From Pseudomonas lactis (GTDB lineage: Bacteria > Pseudomonadota > Gammaproteobacteria > Pseudomonadales > Pseudomonadaceae), in NCBI RefSeq assembly GCF_001439845.1, contig NZ_JYLO01000020.1, positions 50,297-114,296 of the forward strand: a stretch of DNA of 64,000 nt. The letters run 5' to 3'. Positions 34,733 to 43,700 of this stretch are shown piece after piece. The position numbers and the translations under genes are program-made. The notes beneath the pieces are model-generated. The model worked only from the letters and a program-made list of their open reading frames with translations, ran no database searches and had not been told where the DNA came from. Positions within the stretch are counted from its first letter, which is position 1. Each line of letters starts with the position of its first letter.

Positions 34733-35359
34733 CTATTTGGCGAACGCGTATTCCCCGCCCCGCTCCACCGCCTTGCGGTATGCCGGGCGCGCCTGGAGCT
34801 TTTGCAGCCACGCGGCCAGGTTCGGGTAGGCCTGCAATTTGCCCTGGGCCTGGGCGACTTCGCCGATAAAGCTCATCTGGATATCCGCGCCGCTGAGTGC
34901 GTCGCCCACCAGGTACGGCGTGTGGCCCAGCACATCATTCAGGTAGCCCAGGTAGTTGGCCAGTTCCGATTCGATCCGCGGATGCAGCGGTGCACCCGCT
35001 TCACCCAGGCGTCCGACGTAGAGGTTGAGCATCAGCGGCAGCATGGCCGAGCCTTCGGCAAAATGCAGCCATTGCACATAGCTGTCGTAGGCGTCGGTGG
35101 CCGGGTCGGGTTGCAGTTGGCCGTTGCCGTGGCGGCGGATGAGGTAGTCGATGATCGCAGCAGATTCGATCAGCACGCGGGAACCGTCTTCGATCACCGG
35201 GGATTTGCCCAGGGGGTGGATGGCCTTGAGTTCAGGCGGCGCCAGGTTGGTCTTGGCGTCACGCTGGTAGCGCTTGATGTCGTAGGGCAGGCCCAGTTCT
35301 TCAAGTATCCAGAGAATGCGTTGTGAGCGAGAATTGTTGAGGTGATGGACAGTGATCAT
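34733..35359 (-). CDS. Glutathione S-transferase
   Basis: A 208-residue protein with the GST fold. The thioredoxin-like N domain (residues 1-80) starts MITVHHLNNSRSQRILWILE and has the cis-Pro and SxxI site VIEDGSRVLIESAAIIDYL that binds glutathione. The C-terminal helical domain has LVGDALSGADIQMSFI (N-capping box). The catalytic residue is probably Ser10 or nearby rather than Tyr. The ATG at 35359 gives the normal length. Confidence 0.9.
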   Translation of the reverse strand: MITVHHLNNSRSQRILWILEELGLPYDIKRYQRDAKTNLAPPELKAIHPLGKSPVIEDGSRVLIESAAIIDYLIRRHGNGQLQPDPATDAYDSYVQWLHFAEGSAMLPLMLNLYVGRLGEAGAPLHPRIESELANYLGYLNDVLGHTPYLVGDALSGADIQMSFIGEVAQAQGKLQAYPNLAAWLQKLQARPAYRKAVERGGEYAFAK

Positions 35360-35490
35360 AGCGGACAGCTCCGTTAGGGATAAGCAGAAGACTACACGTC
35401 GGAGGTGAAGTGCCCTGAATGTTGTTCGCCTAAAGAGCAAATCACGTAATATCGCTCAAGGCTCGACTGTTCCACAGCAAAGGACTGCAC

Positions 35491-36030
35491 ATGCAACGCA
35501 TCGTGATACTGGGTAACGCAGGCAGTGGCAAATCAACCCTGGCCCGCGACCTTGGCAGGCGCCTGAATTTATCCGTAGTGCATCTGGACAGATTGTTCTG
35601 GGAGCCTAATTGGGTGGAGGCCGACAATGAGGTCTTCCGCGCGCGGGTCTGGCAAGCGGTTGCATCGGACCGATGGGTCTGTGAAGGCAATTACGCCCGA
35701 CGGACTTTCGATCTACGCCTGCCGCGCGCAGACCTCATCATATGGCTCGACATACCTCGCACCACCTGCTTGCGACGAGTGCTTATGCGCAGCTTGCTGG
35801 ACCGGCCGCGTGCAGATAAGCCCGCAGGCTGCAAGGAGAAACTGGACAGGGAGTTTCTGAACTTCCTGAGCTTTTGCTGGAACTACGATCGGGTGAGCCG
35901 ACCTGGCATTGAAGCGGCGCGCATGAACATCGGGCCGCAGATTCCAGTGATTCACTTGCGCAACGCACAGGAAGTAGACGAGTTCCTGAAATGCGCAGAT
36001 CAACCCTGTGGGTTCACCCGCATGTACTGA
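35491..36030 (+). CDS. P-loop kinase-like protein (adenylate kinase/FlaR type)
   Basis: A 179-residue P-loop protein. Walker A is GNAGSGKST at residues 8-16, followed by HLDRLFWEPNWVEAD and RWVCEGNYARRTFDLRLPRAD, which mark the adenylate-kinase-related group once called DNA topology modulation protein FlaR. The substrate is unknown. Its end overlaps the convergent gene at 36000 by 31 bases. Confidence 0.85.
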   Translation: MQRIVILGNAGSGKSTLARDLGRRLNLSVVHLDRLFWEPNWVEADNEVFRARVWQAVASDRWVCEGNYARRTFDLRLPRADLIIWLDIPRTTCLRRVLMRSLLDRPRADKPAGCKEKLDREFLNFLSFCWNYDRVSRPGIEAARMNIGPQIPVIHLRNAQEVDEFLKCADQPCGFTRMY

Positions 36031-36299
36031 CTGAAATTATTGATGTGATCATCCAGGTTATCCTCAAGCATCATCCGGTACTGGTCGCAGAAATACTTCA
36101 ACATCGCTTCCCGCGCATCCGCCATTTCGGCGCCGGACTTGAAGTTGCGCGCACTGGCCCAGGCATTGAAGCGTGTGGTGCCGAACATCATTGACGCGCT
36201 GACCTCGCCGAGACTTTCGCAGGTCTTGAGCTGTTCGTTGGACAGTTCGATATGGGCGTCTGCCCGGTCGTAGAAGGCTTGGTCCGTGGTGTCGGCCAT
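36000..36299 (-). CDS. DUF3144 family protein
   Basis: A 99-residue protein of unknown function. It starts MADTTDQAFYDRADAHIELS and has GTTRFNAWASARNFKSGAEM, the family pattern. The ATG at 36299 follows CCAGGAA; upstream in-frame sequence is not family-like. It is predicted to be soluble and helical. Confidence 0.85.
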   Translation of the reverse strand: MADTTDQAFYDRADAHIELSNEQLKTCESLGEVSASMMFGTTRFNAWASARNFKSGAEMADAREAMLKYFCDQYRMMLEDNLDDHINNFSQYMRVNPQG

Positions 36300-36376
36300 G
36301 GCGGGTTCCTGGTGAGCTGATGATGCGGCTATTGGAGCATATCCGGGGATCACAGTTCTAATGTGGGAGATGTCGC

Positions 36377-37072
36377 TCAGGCGAGCAACTGATCGATCCA
36401 CTTCACCTGCTGCACGATCTCCTGCACTTTCTGCTCGGGCACCGCCTGCCGCGCTTGTTCGAGGCTGGCCAATGTCTTGCGTTTCTCGCGCAATATACGT
36501 TGCCACTTCGCCAAAAAATCCTCGCTACGCGCCTGCATTTGCAGCGGGCCGAAGTACAGTTGCTCGGCGGTATAGGTCATCGTCTCGGCGCGTTCGGCGA
36601 CGATGATTTCGTAGTAGAAGCGGTTTTCCCGCAGCAGCTCCTCGTGCAGGATCTGGTAGCCGTTGTCCATCAACCATTGGCGCAGGGGTTGCTCGCCGCC
36701 GTTGGGTTGCAGGATCAAGCGTTCCCGGCCATTGAGGTGCGCCTTGCCGCTGTCGAGAATGTCGCGGATCGTCTCGCCGCCCATGCCGCACAGGCTGACA
36801 GCGGTAATGTCATCGCCGGCTTGAATCGCCGCCAAACCATCGGCCAGGCGCACGGTGATGTGCTGCGCCAGGCCGTTGTCGGCCACGGTACGGTTGGCCG
36901 CCTGAAACGGTGTAGCGGCCACTTCCCCCGCCACGGCCGCCGCAATAGCGCCGCGGTGTATCAGGGCCACCGGCAGGTAGGCGTGGTCCGAGCCGATATC
37001 GGCCAGGCGGGCACCCGCCGGTATGTGCGCGGCCACGCGCTCCAGGCGCTGAGACAAGGTGTGTTCGTTCAA
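36377..37072 (-). CDS. trmK: tRNA (adenine(22)-N(1))-methyltransferase TrmK
   Basis: A 231-residue SAM enzyme that methylates A22 of tRNA in its family. The N domain has RLADIGSDHAYLPVALI (SAM site, residues 22-38), then VAGEVAATPFQAANR, VSLCGMGGETIRDIL and LILQPNGGEQPLRQWL, in the order typical of TrmK. The C-terminal part is a coiled-coil region (RILREKRKTLASLEQARQ). It lies 10 bases from the GntR gene on the same strand but the functions seem unrelated. Confidence 0.9.
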   Translation of the reverse strand: MNEHTLSQRLERVAAHIPAGARLADIGSDHAYLPVALIHRGAIAAAVAGEVAATPFQAANRTVADNGLAQHITVRLADGLAAIQAGDDITAVSLCGMGGETIRDILDSGKAHLNGRERLILQPNGGEQPLRQWLMDNGYQILHEELLRENRFYYEIIVAERAETMTYTAEQLYFGPLQMQARSEDFLAKWQRILREKRKTLASLEQARQAVPEQKVQEIVQQVKWIDQLLA

Positions 37073-37082
37073 CGGTGATTCC

Positions 37083-37796
37083 TTAAGAGTGCCCGGAAAA
37101 TCGATCCCGGCTGTTGGTCAAGTGCAGCACCATGGCCGCGCGCGCGGCGTCTGGGTCCTGGCGCTTGATGGCGTTATAGATCGCCTCGTGCTCCAGGTTC
37201 GCCAACTGCCCCAGTTGGGCAAAGTCCGCGCCGCCGCGCTCGACGGCATTCACCTGGGTGCGCGGAATCATCGCCGTGCCCAGGTGCTGCATGATGTCGG
37301 TGAAAAATGTATTGCCGGTGGCTTCGGCGATCAGTTGGTGAAAGCGCTTGTCCTCCTCCACACAGCTGTCGTTATTGGCCAGGGAGGCTTGGTAGTCGTC
37401 CAGCGCCTGGCGCATGTGGGCCAGTTGTGCCTCGCTCCTGCGCAGCGCGGCCAAGGCCACCGCTTGCACTTCCAGGCCCAGGCGCAATTCGAGCATGTTG
37501 CGCACGCTGGCGACTGTGTCTACATGCAAGCGCAGGCCTGGCTGCGTGTGCTGCTCGAGCACAAAGGTTCCAATGCCGTGACGCGTCTCCACCAGCCCCG
37601 ACGCCTGCAACTTGGACAAGGCTTCACGCACCACGGTGCGGCTCACCCCATGCTCAAGCACGATGGTGGATTCGGACGGCAGTTTTTCACCCGGCTTGAG
37701 TTGCCCCAACCGGATGCGCTGGGTCAGTGCCTCGACCACACCCTGGGCCAGGTTGGCGGAACGTTTACGCACAGGCGGTGTGCTTTTAATCGGCAT
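37083..37796 (-). CDS. GntR regulator, FadR subfamily, probable regulator of glucarate use
   Basis: A 237-residue regulator: N-terminal winged helix (about residues 18-85, KLPSESTIVLEHGVSRTVVR) and a C-terminal FCD ligand domain (about 100-225, with RLGLEVQAVALAA and FHQLIAEATGN). It is divergent from the glucarate transporter and dehydratase genes, and a site TTGTATGACAA lies between them. I chose the ATG at 37796. Sensing of glucarate or a breakdown product is inferred from context. Confidence 0.85.
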   Translation of the reverse strand: MPIKSTPPVRKRSANLAQGVVEALTQRIRLGQLKPGEKLPSESTIVLEHGVSRTVVREALSKLQASGLVETRHGIGTFVLEQHTQPGLRLHVDTVASVRNMLELRLGLEVQAVALAALRRSEAQLAHMRQALDDYQASLANNDSCVEEDKRFHQLIAEATGNTFFTDIMQHLGTAMIPRTQVNAVERGGADFAQLGQLANLEHEAIYNAIKRQDPDAARAAMVLHLTNSRDRFSGHS

Positions 37797-37880
37797 CGAG
37801 ACGGGTCCACGGGGTTGGGCTGGGGGGAGCTTATCACCCTGAGCGCACGGGGCGACGGGTGGCGGAGAAAAACACCTAGC

Positions 37881-37891
37881 TTGTATGACAA
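37881..37891. promoter_or_regulatory. Candidate GntR operator (TTGTATGACAA)
   Basis: A perfect inverted repeat TTGT-ATG-ACAA that fits the FadR-subfamily consensus TNGTNNNACNA. A second, imperfect match TTGTATGATGT lies at 38069-38079 near the transporter gene. Both lie in the divergent region between the regulator and the glucarate genes. Confidence 0.55.
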
Positions 37892-38132
37892 CACACTCAT
37901 CCCAACTCACCCGAGCCTGTCTTCGCTTTGAGAGAAGCGCACACCCCGAGCCGTCACCAGCAGGGCAAAACCCAATAAAATCTGGAAAATAACCAAAATA
38001 GCCAATCTCAATACCGGCTTATAAGAACAAAAACAGCTCTCACAGGATTGCGGCCTTCAAAAAACAACTTGTATGATGTCCGTCAACAAAACACCAAGCC
38101 CGCATAAAAATAATCAGGGGGAGTTTTCATTC

Positions 38133-39494
38133 GTGAAGCATTCAAGCCCAGCCTCAGCCGCACCCGAAAGTGATTCAGCGCTCGCCCGCGCCGTGAGCAA
38201 AGTGAAGGGCCATGTGCTCCCACTGTTCGTGGTCATGTTCATCCTCAACTACATCGACCGGGTCAATATCGGCTTCGTGCGCACGCACATGGAGCATGAC
38301 CTGGGCATCGGCGCAGCCGCCTACGGCTTCGGCGCCGGACTGTTCTTCATTGGCTATGCGCTGTTCGAAGTGCCGTCCAATATGCTGCTGCAAAAAGTCG
38401 GCGCGCGTATCTGGCTGACCCGCATCATGTTCACCTGGGGCATCGTCGCCACGCTGATGGCGTTCATCCAGAACGAAACCCACTTCTACATCTTGCGTTT
38501 CTTGCTGGGCGTGGCGGAGGCCGGTTTCTTCCCCGGCGTGATCTATTACTTCACCCGCTGGTTGCCCGGTGTGGAGCGTGGCAAGGCCATCGCGATCTTC
38601 CTCAGTGGCTCGGCGGTGGCGTCATTGATCTCCGGGCCGTTGTCGGGGGCCTTGTTGCAGATTGAAGGGCTGGGCTTGCACGGCTGGCAATGGATGTTTG
38701 CCATCGAAGGCCTGGCATCGGTGGCGCTGGGTTTCTTTGTGTGGTTCTGGCTGGACTCCAAGCCCCATGATGCCAAGTGGCTGAGCCGCGAAGAACAGGA
38801 TGCGCTGGTGGAGACTATCGATCAGGAGCAACGTGATCGTGAAGCCCTGACCACGGTCAAACCAACCATCGGCAAGCTGCTCAAGGACCGCCAGATCCTG
38901 CTGTTCTGCGCCCTGTACTTCTGCATTCAATTGACGATCTATGCCGCGACCTTCTGGCTGCCGAGCATCATCAAAAAGATGGGCGACTTGAGTGATGTGC
39001 AGGTGGGCTTCTTCAACTCGATCCCCTGGCTGATCTCGATCATTGCCATGTACGCGTTCGCCTCGCTGTCGGGCAAGTTCAAGTTCCAGCAGGCCTGGGT
39101 CGCAACGGCGTTGTTGATCGCCGCGGCGGGGATGTTCATGTCCACCACGGGCGGGCCGATCTTCGCCTTCGTTGCGATTTGCTTTGCGGCCATCGGTTTT
39201 AAATCCGCGTCTTCGTTGTTCTGGCCGATCCCCCAGGGCTACCTGGATGTGCGCATCGCCGCCGCCGTGATCGCGCTGATCAACTCCATCGGCAACCTGG
39301 GCGGGTTTGTCGCGCCAACCACCTTTGGCTTTCTTGAACAAACCACCGGGTCAATCCAGGGCGGGCTGTATGGCCTGGCCGGCACCTCGGTGCTGGCGGC
39401 CATCCTGGTGTTCTTCGCCAAGACTTCACCTTCTGCCGTGTCGGCCGCGCCAAGCGCTGTGACCACCGGCACCCCTCTCAGCAAACCCCTTTGA
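38133..39494 (+). CDS. MFS transporter, glucarate/galactarate type (GudP-like)
   Basis: A 453-residue transporter of the anion:cation symporter family with 12 helices. It has NYIDRVNIGFVRTHMEHDLG in the first helix pair and RFLLGVAEAGFFPGVIYY, both typical of GudP/GarP proteins. I prefer the GTG at 38133 because GGGGGAG lies nine bases upstream. Two ATGs at 38073/38076 overlap the second operator-like site. The glucarate dehydratase gene follows 19 bases after the stop, so the substrate is probably D-glucarate. Confidence 0.85.
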   Translation: MKHSSPASAAPESDSALARAVSKVKGHVLPLFVVMFILNYIDRVNIGFVRTHMEHDLGIGAAAYGFGAGLFFIGYALFEVPSNMLLQKVGARIWLTRIMFTWGIVATLMAFIQNETHFYILRFLLGVAEAGFFPGVIYYFTRWLPGVERGKAIAIFLSGSAVASLISGPLSGALLQIEGLGLHGWQWMFAIEGLASVALGFFVWFWLDSKPHDAKWLSREEQDALVETIDQEQRDREALTTVKPTIGKLLKDRQILLFCALYFCIQLTIYAATFWLPSIIKKMGDLSDVQVGFFNSIPWLISIIAMYAFASLSGKFKFQQAWVATALLIAAAGMFMSTTGGPIFAFVAICFAAIGFKSASSLFWPIPQGYLDVRIAAAVIALINSIGNLGGFVAPTTFGFLEQTTGSIQGGLYGLAGTSVLAAILVFFAKTSPSAVSAAPSAVTTGTPLSKPL

Positions 39495-39513
39495 GCCCAG
39501 TCAGGAACTTGCC

Positions 39514-40839
39514 ATGAATACCCCTATAGTCACCCACTTCCAAGTCATCCCCGTCGCCGGCCACGACAGCATGTTGCTCAACCTCAGCGGCGCCCACGGC
39601 CCTTTCTTCACGCGCAATATCGTCATCCTCAAGGACAGCAGCGGCAACACCGGCGTGGGCGAAGTGCCAGGCGGCGAGCGCATTCGTGAAACACTGGAGG
39701 ACGCGCGCGGGCTGGTGATCGGCCAGCCGATTGGCCAATACCAGCGCGTGCTCAACCAAATGCGCAGTACCTTTGCCTCGCGGGATGCTGCCGGACGTGG
39801 CCTGCAAACCTTCGACCTGCGCATCACCATCCACGCCGTCACCGCCATGGAAGCCGCCCTGCTCGACTTGCTCGGTCAATTCCTTGAGGTGCCGGTGGCG
39901 GCCCTGCTCGGCGAAGGGCAGCAACGCGACGCGGTGAAGATGCTCGGCTACCTGTTCTATGTGGGGGATCGCAACGCCACCGACCTGGACTACCGCAACG
40001 AGGCCGACGCCGATGACGACTGGTTCCGCCTGCGCCATGAAACAGCCCTGACCGCCGACGCGGTGGTGCGCCTGGCCGAAGCGGCCAAGGCCAAATATGG
40101 TTTCAACGATTTCAAGCTCAAGGGCGGCGTATTGAGCGGCGACGCGGAAATCGAAGCCGTCACCGCACTGGCCGAGCGTTTTCCCGATGCGCGCATCACC
40201 CTCGACCCCAACGGCGCATGGTCGTTGAAAGAAGCCATCCGCCTGTGCCGCGACCAGCATCATGTGCTGGCCTATGCCGAAGACCCCTGCGGCGCAGAAA
40301 ACGGTTATTCAGGCCGCGAAGTCATGGCCGAATTCCGCCGCGCCACGGGCCTTAAAACCGCCACCAACATGATCGCCACCGACTGGCGGGAAATGGGCCA
40401 CGCCATCCAGCTGCAATCAGTGGACATCCCCCTCGCCGACCCGCACTTCTGGACGATGCAAGGCTCGGTGCGCGTCGCGCAAATGTGCAACGAGTGGGGC
40501 CTGACCTGGGGCTCGCATTCCAACAACCACTTCGATATTTCCTTGGCGATGTTTACCCAAGTGGCGGCGGCCGCCCCCGGCGAGATCACCGCCATCGACA
40601 CCCACTGGATCTGGCAGGACGGTCAGCGCCTGACACGCGAACCGTTGAAGATTGAAGGGGGCTATGTGAAGGTGCCGGCCAAGCCTGGCCTGGGTGTGGA
40701 TATCGATATGGACGCGGTGGCCAAGGCTCATGAACTATACAAAGGCATGGGCCTTGGGGCGCGGGATGACAGTGTGGCGATGCAGTTTCTGATTCCGGGT
40801 TGGGGCTTTGATAACAAGCGGCCTTGCTTGGTGCGGTAA
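39514..40839 (+). CDS. gudD: Glucarate dehydratase
   Basis: A 441-residue enolase-superfamily enzyme that turns D-glucarate into 5-keto-4-deoxyglucarate. The catalytic KxK pair is in NDFKLKGGVLSG, the metal ligands in TLDPNGAWSL and AYAEDPCGAENG, and the His-Asn site in WGSHSNNHFDISL. Length matches E. coli GudD (446). It forms an operon with the transporter at 38133, and a hairpin terminator follows at 40882. Confidence 0.93.
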   Translation: MNTPIVTHFQVIPVAGHDSMLLNLSGAHGPFFTRNIVILKDSSGNTGVGEVPGGERIRETLEDARGLVIGQPIGQYQRVLNQMRSTFASRDAAGRGLQTFDLRITIHAVTAMEAALLDLLGQFLEVPVAALLGEGQQRDAVKMLGYLFYVGDRNATDLDYRNEADADDDWFRLRHETALTADAVVRLAEAAKAKYGFNDFKLKGGVLSGDAEIEAVTALAERFPDARITLDPNGAWSLKEAIRLCRDQHHVLAYAEDPCGAENGYSGREVMAEFRRATGLKTATNMIATDWREMGHAIQLQSVDIPLADPHFWTMQGSVRVAQMCNEWGLTWGSHSNNHFDISLAMFTQVAAAAPGEITAIDTHWIWQDGQRLTREPLKIEGGYVKVPAKPGLGVDIDMDAVAKAHELYKGMGLGARDDSVAMQFLIPGWGFDNKRPCLVR

Positions 40840-40881
40840 ATCGGCTTTAGGAGCGCTCAGCGCAATTTGAGCGTGACGCAA

Positions 40882-40914
40882 AAAATCCGATGCCCAAACA
40901 GGCATCGGATTTTA
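40882..40914. terminator. Bidirectional intrinsic terminator
   Basis: AAAATCCGATGCC-CAAACA-GGCATCGGATTTT, a stem of 13 pairs with A and T tracts on its two sides. It lies between gudD and the convergent chitinase gene and can serve both. Confidence 0.85.
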
Positions 40915-40972
40915 GTCAGATCAGAAGCTTAGCGGTTTGACCTCTGGCACGTCTGCCAGAGCCCTCTTTACG

Positions 40973-42037
40973 CTACTGCCGATTAGCGACCTCGAACTCC
41001 GCCGCATCCTGCTCCAGGCCAGAGAGATCAGTGCCATTGATCATCGGCCCATAACGGCGGCTGAACTCCCAGTTGTAGGGCACGCGGTCTTTGCTGATCC
41101 CGTTGTCCCAATTCACCGACCAGGTCATCAGGCCCTTGATCGACAATCCTTTGTCGTGCAAACGCTTGAATGTATTGGTCACGGCTGTTGGGTTGATCAC
41201 ATAACCGGTGGCAGCCGCGTCGACGTTCGCGGGCAGGCCAATGACGAACTTATCTGCCGGGATCTTGGTAAACCCACGCGTTCCGCTCACCAGACTTTCG
41301 GTCAGGTAATACAGGAAGTCCTCTTTCATCGCGTCGTTGTTCTGGGCAATCCAGGCGCCGTTGCCATTGTTGACCTCCTGCACCCAGATGCCGTCGCCAC
41401 CCTGGTTGTAATACTGCGGGGCGATGAAGTCGTAATAGCCTTCCAGCGCCTGGATGTAACCGACGTATTTGCCGGCGGTGGTGAGGTACGGAAACTCCGG
41501 CGCCATGCTGATGATGAAGTGTTTGCCTTGACCTGCGTAGTGGTCCTTGACCAATTTCAACGCGGCGGGCAGGACAGTCTTGTTGTCGGCGAAATCAATC
41601 GCGCTCTGTTCAAGATCGATATCCAGGCCATCAAAGCCATAGGTTTCCACCAGGCGGATAATCTCGTTGGCCAGTGGCTGTTCGTTGCCTTTATGCAGTT
41701 CGATGTGTGCATCGGCGCCGCCAAGGGAAATCAGCACCGCCCTGCCCTGGCTGTTCAGCACACCCACCTGGTGACGGAACTCGGCGTCGGACAGGTTGTA
41801 CGGTTTGAAGGTTGGGATACCGTTGCCCTTCATGAAGGCCACGGCCACCACGTTGTAATCCTTTGGTACATCCGCCAGGCTCATATTGGCGAACTGGCCA
41901 CGCTGGTAGCCATCGCTCGGGCCGGCAGGCCAGTTGTGCCAGAAGCCCATGAGGATCTTTTTGCCGGCAATGCTCGGCATCAGCGAAGCGGCATCGTTGA
42001 GCGGCGATTGCAATGAGGTAAAGTCAATCTTTGACAT
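40973..42037 (-). CDS. Glycoside hydrolase family 18 chitinase, no signal peptide
   Basis: A 354-residue catalytic domain. The GH18 motif is YGFDGLDIDLEQ, where the last Glu is the proton donor (about residue 142), followed by SMAPEFPY and the barrel strand DFIAPQYYNQ. It hydrolyses chitin or related N-acetylglucosamine polymers. There is no signal peptide: the protein begins MSKIDFTSLQSPLNDAASLM, which is not hydrophobic. AAGGA precedes the ATG. It lies 40 bases after an LPMO gene that also lacks a signal, so the pair may be released together by lysis or a non-Sec route. Confidence 0.9.
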   Translation of the reverse strand: MSKIDFTSLQSPLNDAASLMPSIAGKKILMGFWHNWPAGPSDGYQRGQFANMSLADVPKDYNVVAVAFMKGNGIPTFKPYNLSDAEFRHQVGVLNSQGRAVLISLGGADAHIELHKGNEQPLANEIIRLVETYGFDGLDIDLEQSAIDFADNKTVLPAALKLVKDHYAGQGKHFIISMAPEFPYLTTAGKYVGYIQALEGYYDFIAPQYYNQGGDGIWVQEVNNGNGAWIAQNNDAMKEDFLYYLTESLVSGTRGFTKIPADKFVIGLPANVDAAATGYVINPTAVTNTFKRLHDKGLSIKGLMTWSVNWDNGISKDRVPYNWEFSRRYGPMINGTDLSGLEQDAAEFEVANRQ

Positions 42038-42077
42038 GTTCTAATCCTTCAGAACGTGTGGGTTTAACGGTGCGGGC

Positions 42078-42713
42078 TTATTTGAAGTCCACATCGAAGG
42101 CTTGATAGAAGGCGTTGCCGGTGTTGGCGACGATCCACATCAACACAATCACATGCTGGCCCTTTTTATTGGCCGGCAGTTTCACTTCATGATTGACCTT
42201 GGCCTTCAGCTCGCCTGCATGGCTGTAGTACGGCACCTGGGCATAGAAGTCTTCAGCGAACGGCTGGGTTTCCAGTTGTGCGCGGGTGATGCGCTGTTTC
42301 GGGTCCCAGCCATCCTTGGTGATCAGCCAGCGATAGCCACGGGTGGTGTGCGGCGCGGTGTATGCCCAGGTGACCTTGAAGGTCTGACCCGGCTCGACAT
42401 TGAGCAACGGCCAAGTGAAAGCGCGGCCGAGTTGCTTGGCCATTTCCTCGTGGGTGAAGTTGACGCAGTCACGCGCATCGGTCTTGCCACCGCTGAGGAT
42501 GAAGCCGTCGGCGGGTGGGGTGACACTGTCACTGTCGGTTTGATAAGGCGCTGGGAACGGACCGGCCGTCAGTGCCGGGAAGTTCTTGCCGCCTTCCATT
42601 TCATTGACCTGCCAGGTCTCCAGCAGGCCAAGATCCACGGCGACTGCGCCACGGCTGGAAGGGGATGTGACACGACCATGGCGAAGCGGTGTCTGGGTTT
42701 GTGGTTTGTTCAT
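42078..42713 (-). CDS. AA10 lytic polysaccharide monooxygenase / chitin-binding protein, no signal peptide
   Basis: A 211-residue AA10 protein. The segment HGRVTSPSSRGA starts at residue 12; in exported relatives this His is residue 1 of the mature protein and, with a second His (PHTTRGYRW), forms the copper brace. Here only eleven polar residues (MNKPQTQTPLR) precede it, not a signal peptide, so exposing the N-terminal His would need a non-standard cleavage. The C-terminal part has HVIVLMWIVANTGNAFYQAFDV. It precedes the chitinase gene and probably acts with it on crystalline chitin. Confidence 0.88.
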   Translation of the reverse strand: MNKPQTQTPLRHGRVTSPSSRGAVAVDLGLLETWQVNEMEGGKNFPALTAGPFPAPYQTDSDSVTPPADGFILSGGKTDARDCVNFTHEEMAKQLGRAFTWPLLNVEPGQTFKVTWAYTAPHTTRGYRWLITKDGWDPKQRITRAQLETQPFAEDFYAQVPYYSHAGELKAKVNHEVKLPANKKGQHVIVLMWIVANTGNAFYQAFDVDFK

Positions 42714-42922
42714 TTTGTGACTCCATTCACTTGATTAAGGACTCTCCTTTCTTGAAGGAGAGGACCTCAACCTAACGGAGTAGCTTTTTTTTGCCACAGG
42801 CGCATTTTTCGCTCATTTTCGGTTCATGAGCGCGAAGACCCGCAAATACTGGATATATAAACAGTGTTATAGGGAAACCCTTACGCTACCAGAGGTCGAT
42901 TTCCTACAAGACCATGCGCATT

Positions 42923-43306
42923 TCAATACAGCTTCTCTGTACCGATGGCAGCCGTTTTTTTAGGGGTGGTCGCGGTAATCGGTCGCACCGTCAGTTCCAC
43001 GCCCAATGCCAACATCAGCTTCTGGACCGTCTCATAACGTGTCTTTGATCCGCCTTTCAGGGTTTTATACAGGCTCTCCCGATTCACCCCCGCCGCTTCG
43101 GCAACCTTGTTTACACCCAGGGCCTTGGCAACCTCGGCCAGCGCCTTCATAAGGACGTGTGGGTCATGGCATGCCATGCTTTGCGCAAGATAGGCACTGA
43201 TGGTTTCCGGGCTATCAAGGAAACGTGAAGCCTCATAGGCGCTGGTGCCGGATGTATCCAACTCGAGGATCGGCATGTCCTCTGGTTTGAATGTCGACTT
43301 ACTCAT
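42923..43306 (-). CDS. HigA-type antitoxin (addiction module antidote), apparently orphan
   Basis: A 127-residue DNA-binding antitoxin. The core ALGVNKVAEAAGVNRESLYK is an HTH like that of the TIGR02684-type antidotes, followed by TVQKLMLALGVELTV. The N-terminal part is longer than usual. A short fragment that looks like the end of a RelE/HigB toxin overlaps just upstream, but no full toxin is present. It may still repress its own promoter at the palindrome 43395-43410. Confidence 0.82.
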   Translation of the reverse strand: MSKSTFKPEDMPILELDTSGTSAYEASRFLDSPETISAYLAQSMACHDPHVLMKALAEVAKALGVNKVAEAAGVNRESLYKTLKGGSKTRYETVQKLMLALGVELTVRPITATTPKKTAAIGTEKLY

Positions 43307-43307
43307 G

Positions 43308-43388
43308 TCATTGACCTCTCAGGGCATCGAGAATCTCTTTTGCCCGCTTGATTCCTCGGGCGTCCCGCCGATCGTATTGGTCATAGAT
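43308..43388 (-). pseudogene. C-terminal remnant of a RelE/HigB-type toxin gene
   Basis: The frame reads IYDQYDRRDARGIKRAKEIL, then DALRGQ and a stop at 43308, next to the antitoxin ATG. The basic helix DxxGIKRAKEIL resembles the end of HigB/RelE proteins encoded just before such antitoxins. A TGA lies immediately upstream at 43389, so about 70-80 N-terminal codons are missing. Confidence 0.5.
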
Positions 43389-43394
43389 TCAAAT

Positions 43395-43410
43395 GTAGCC
43401 TACTGGCTAC
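43395..43410. promoter_or_regulatory. Palindrome upstream of the antitoxin, likely operator
   Basis: GTAGCC-TACT-GGCTAC is a perfect 6-base inverted repeat with a 4-base centre. Toxin-antitoxin operons are usually repressed by the antitoxin at such a site over the promoter. Confidence 0.5.
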
Positions 43411-43542
43411 TTCTTGTAGATGCCAGTGAATTTTTAATGTCGGTGTGCACCGCCAGAAAAAATCCTAGTCCAGCCGCTGCGCAGGCAGCCGAGCAATACT
43501 ATTAGCGCTTATGTCCTCAAGACCGAAACGTTGCGTCGCGAC

Positions 43543-43641
43543 TGTAGGAGCGAGCTTGCTCGCGAAGAACGTAAAGATAAGGTGTGCATCCAGAGTGAAC
43601 GCGGCGCCTATGATTTTTTCGCGAGCAAGCTCGCTCCTACA
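43543..43641. repeat. REP doublet (REPIN)
   Basis: Inverted TGTAGGAGCGAGCTTGCTCG copies at both ends. It precedes the second C4-like locus by about 60 bases, as a single REP precedes the first. Confidence 0.9.
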
Positions 43642-43700
43642 GGGAGTGGGTGAGTGGGCCGGCGTTGATGTGGACCCGTCCTACAGCAAGCTTCACCACC

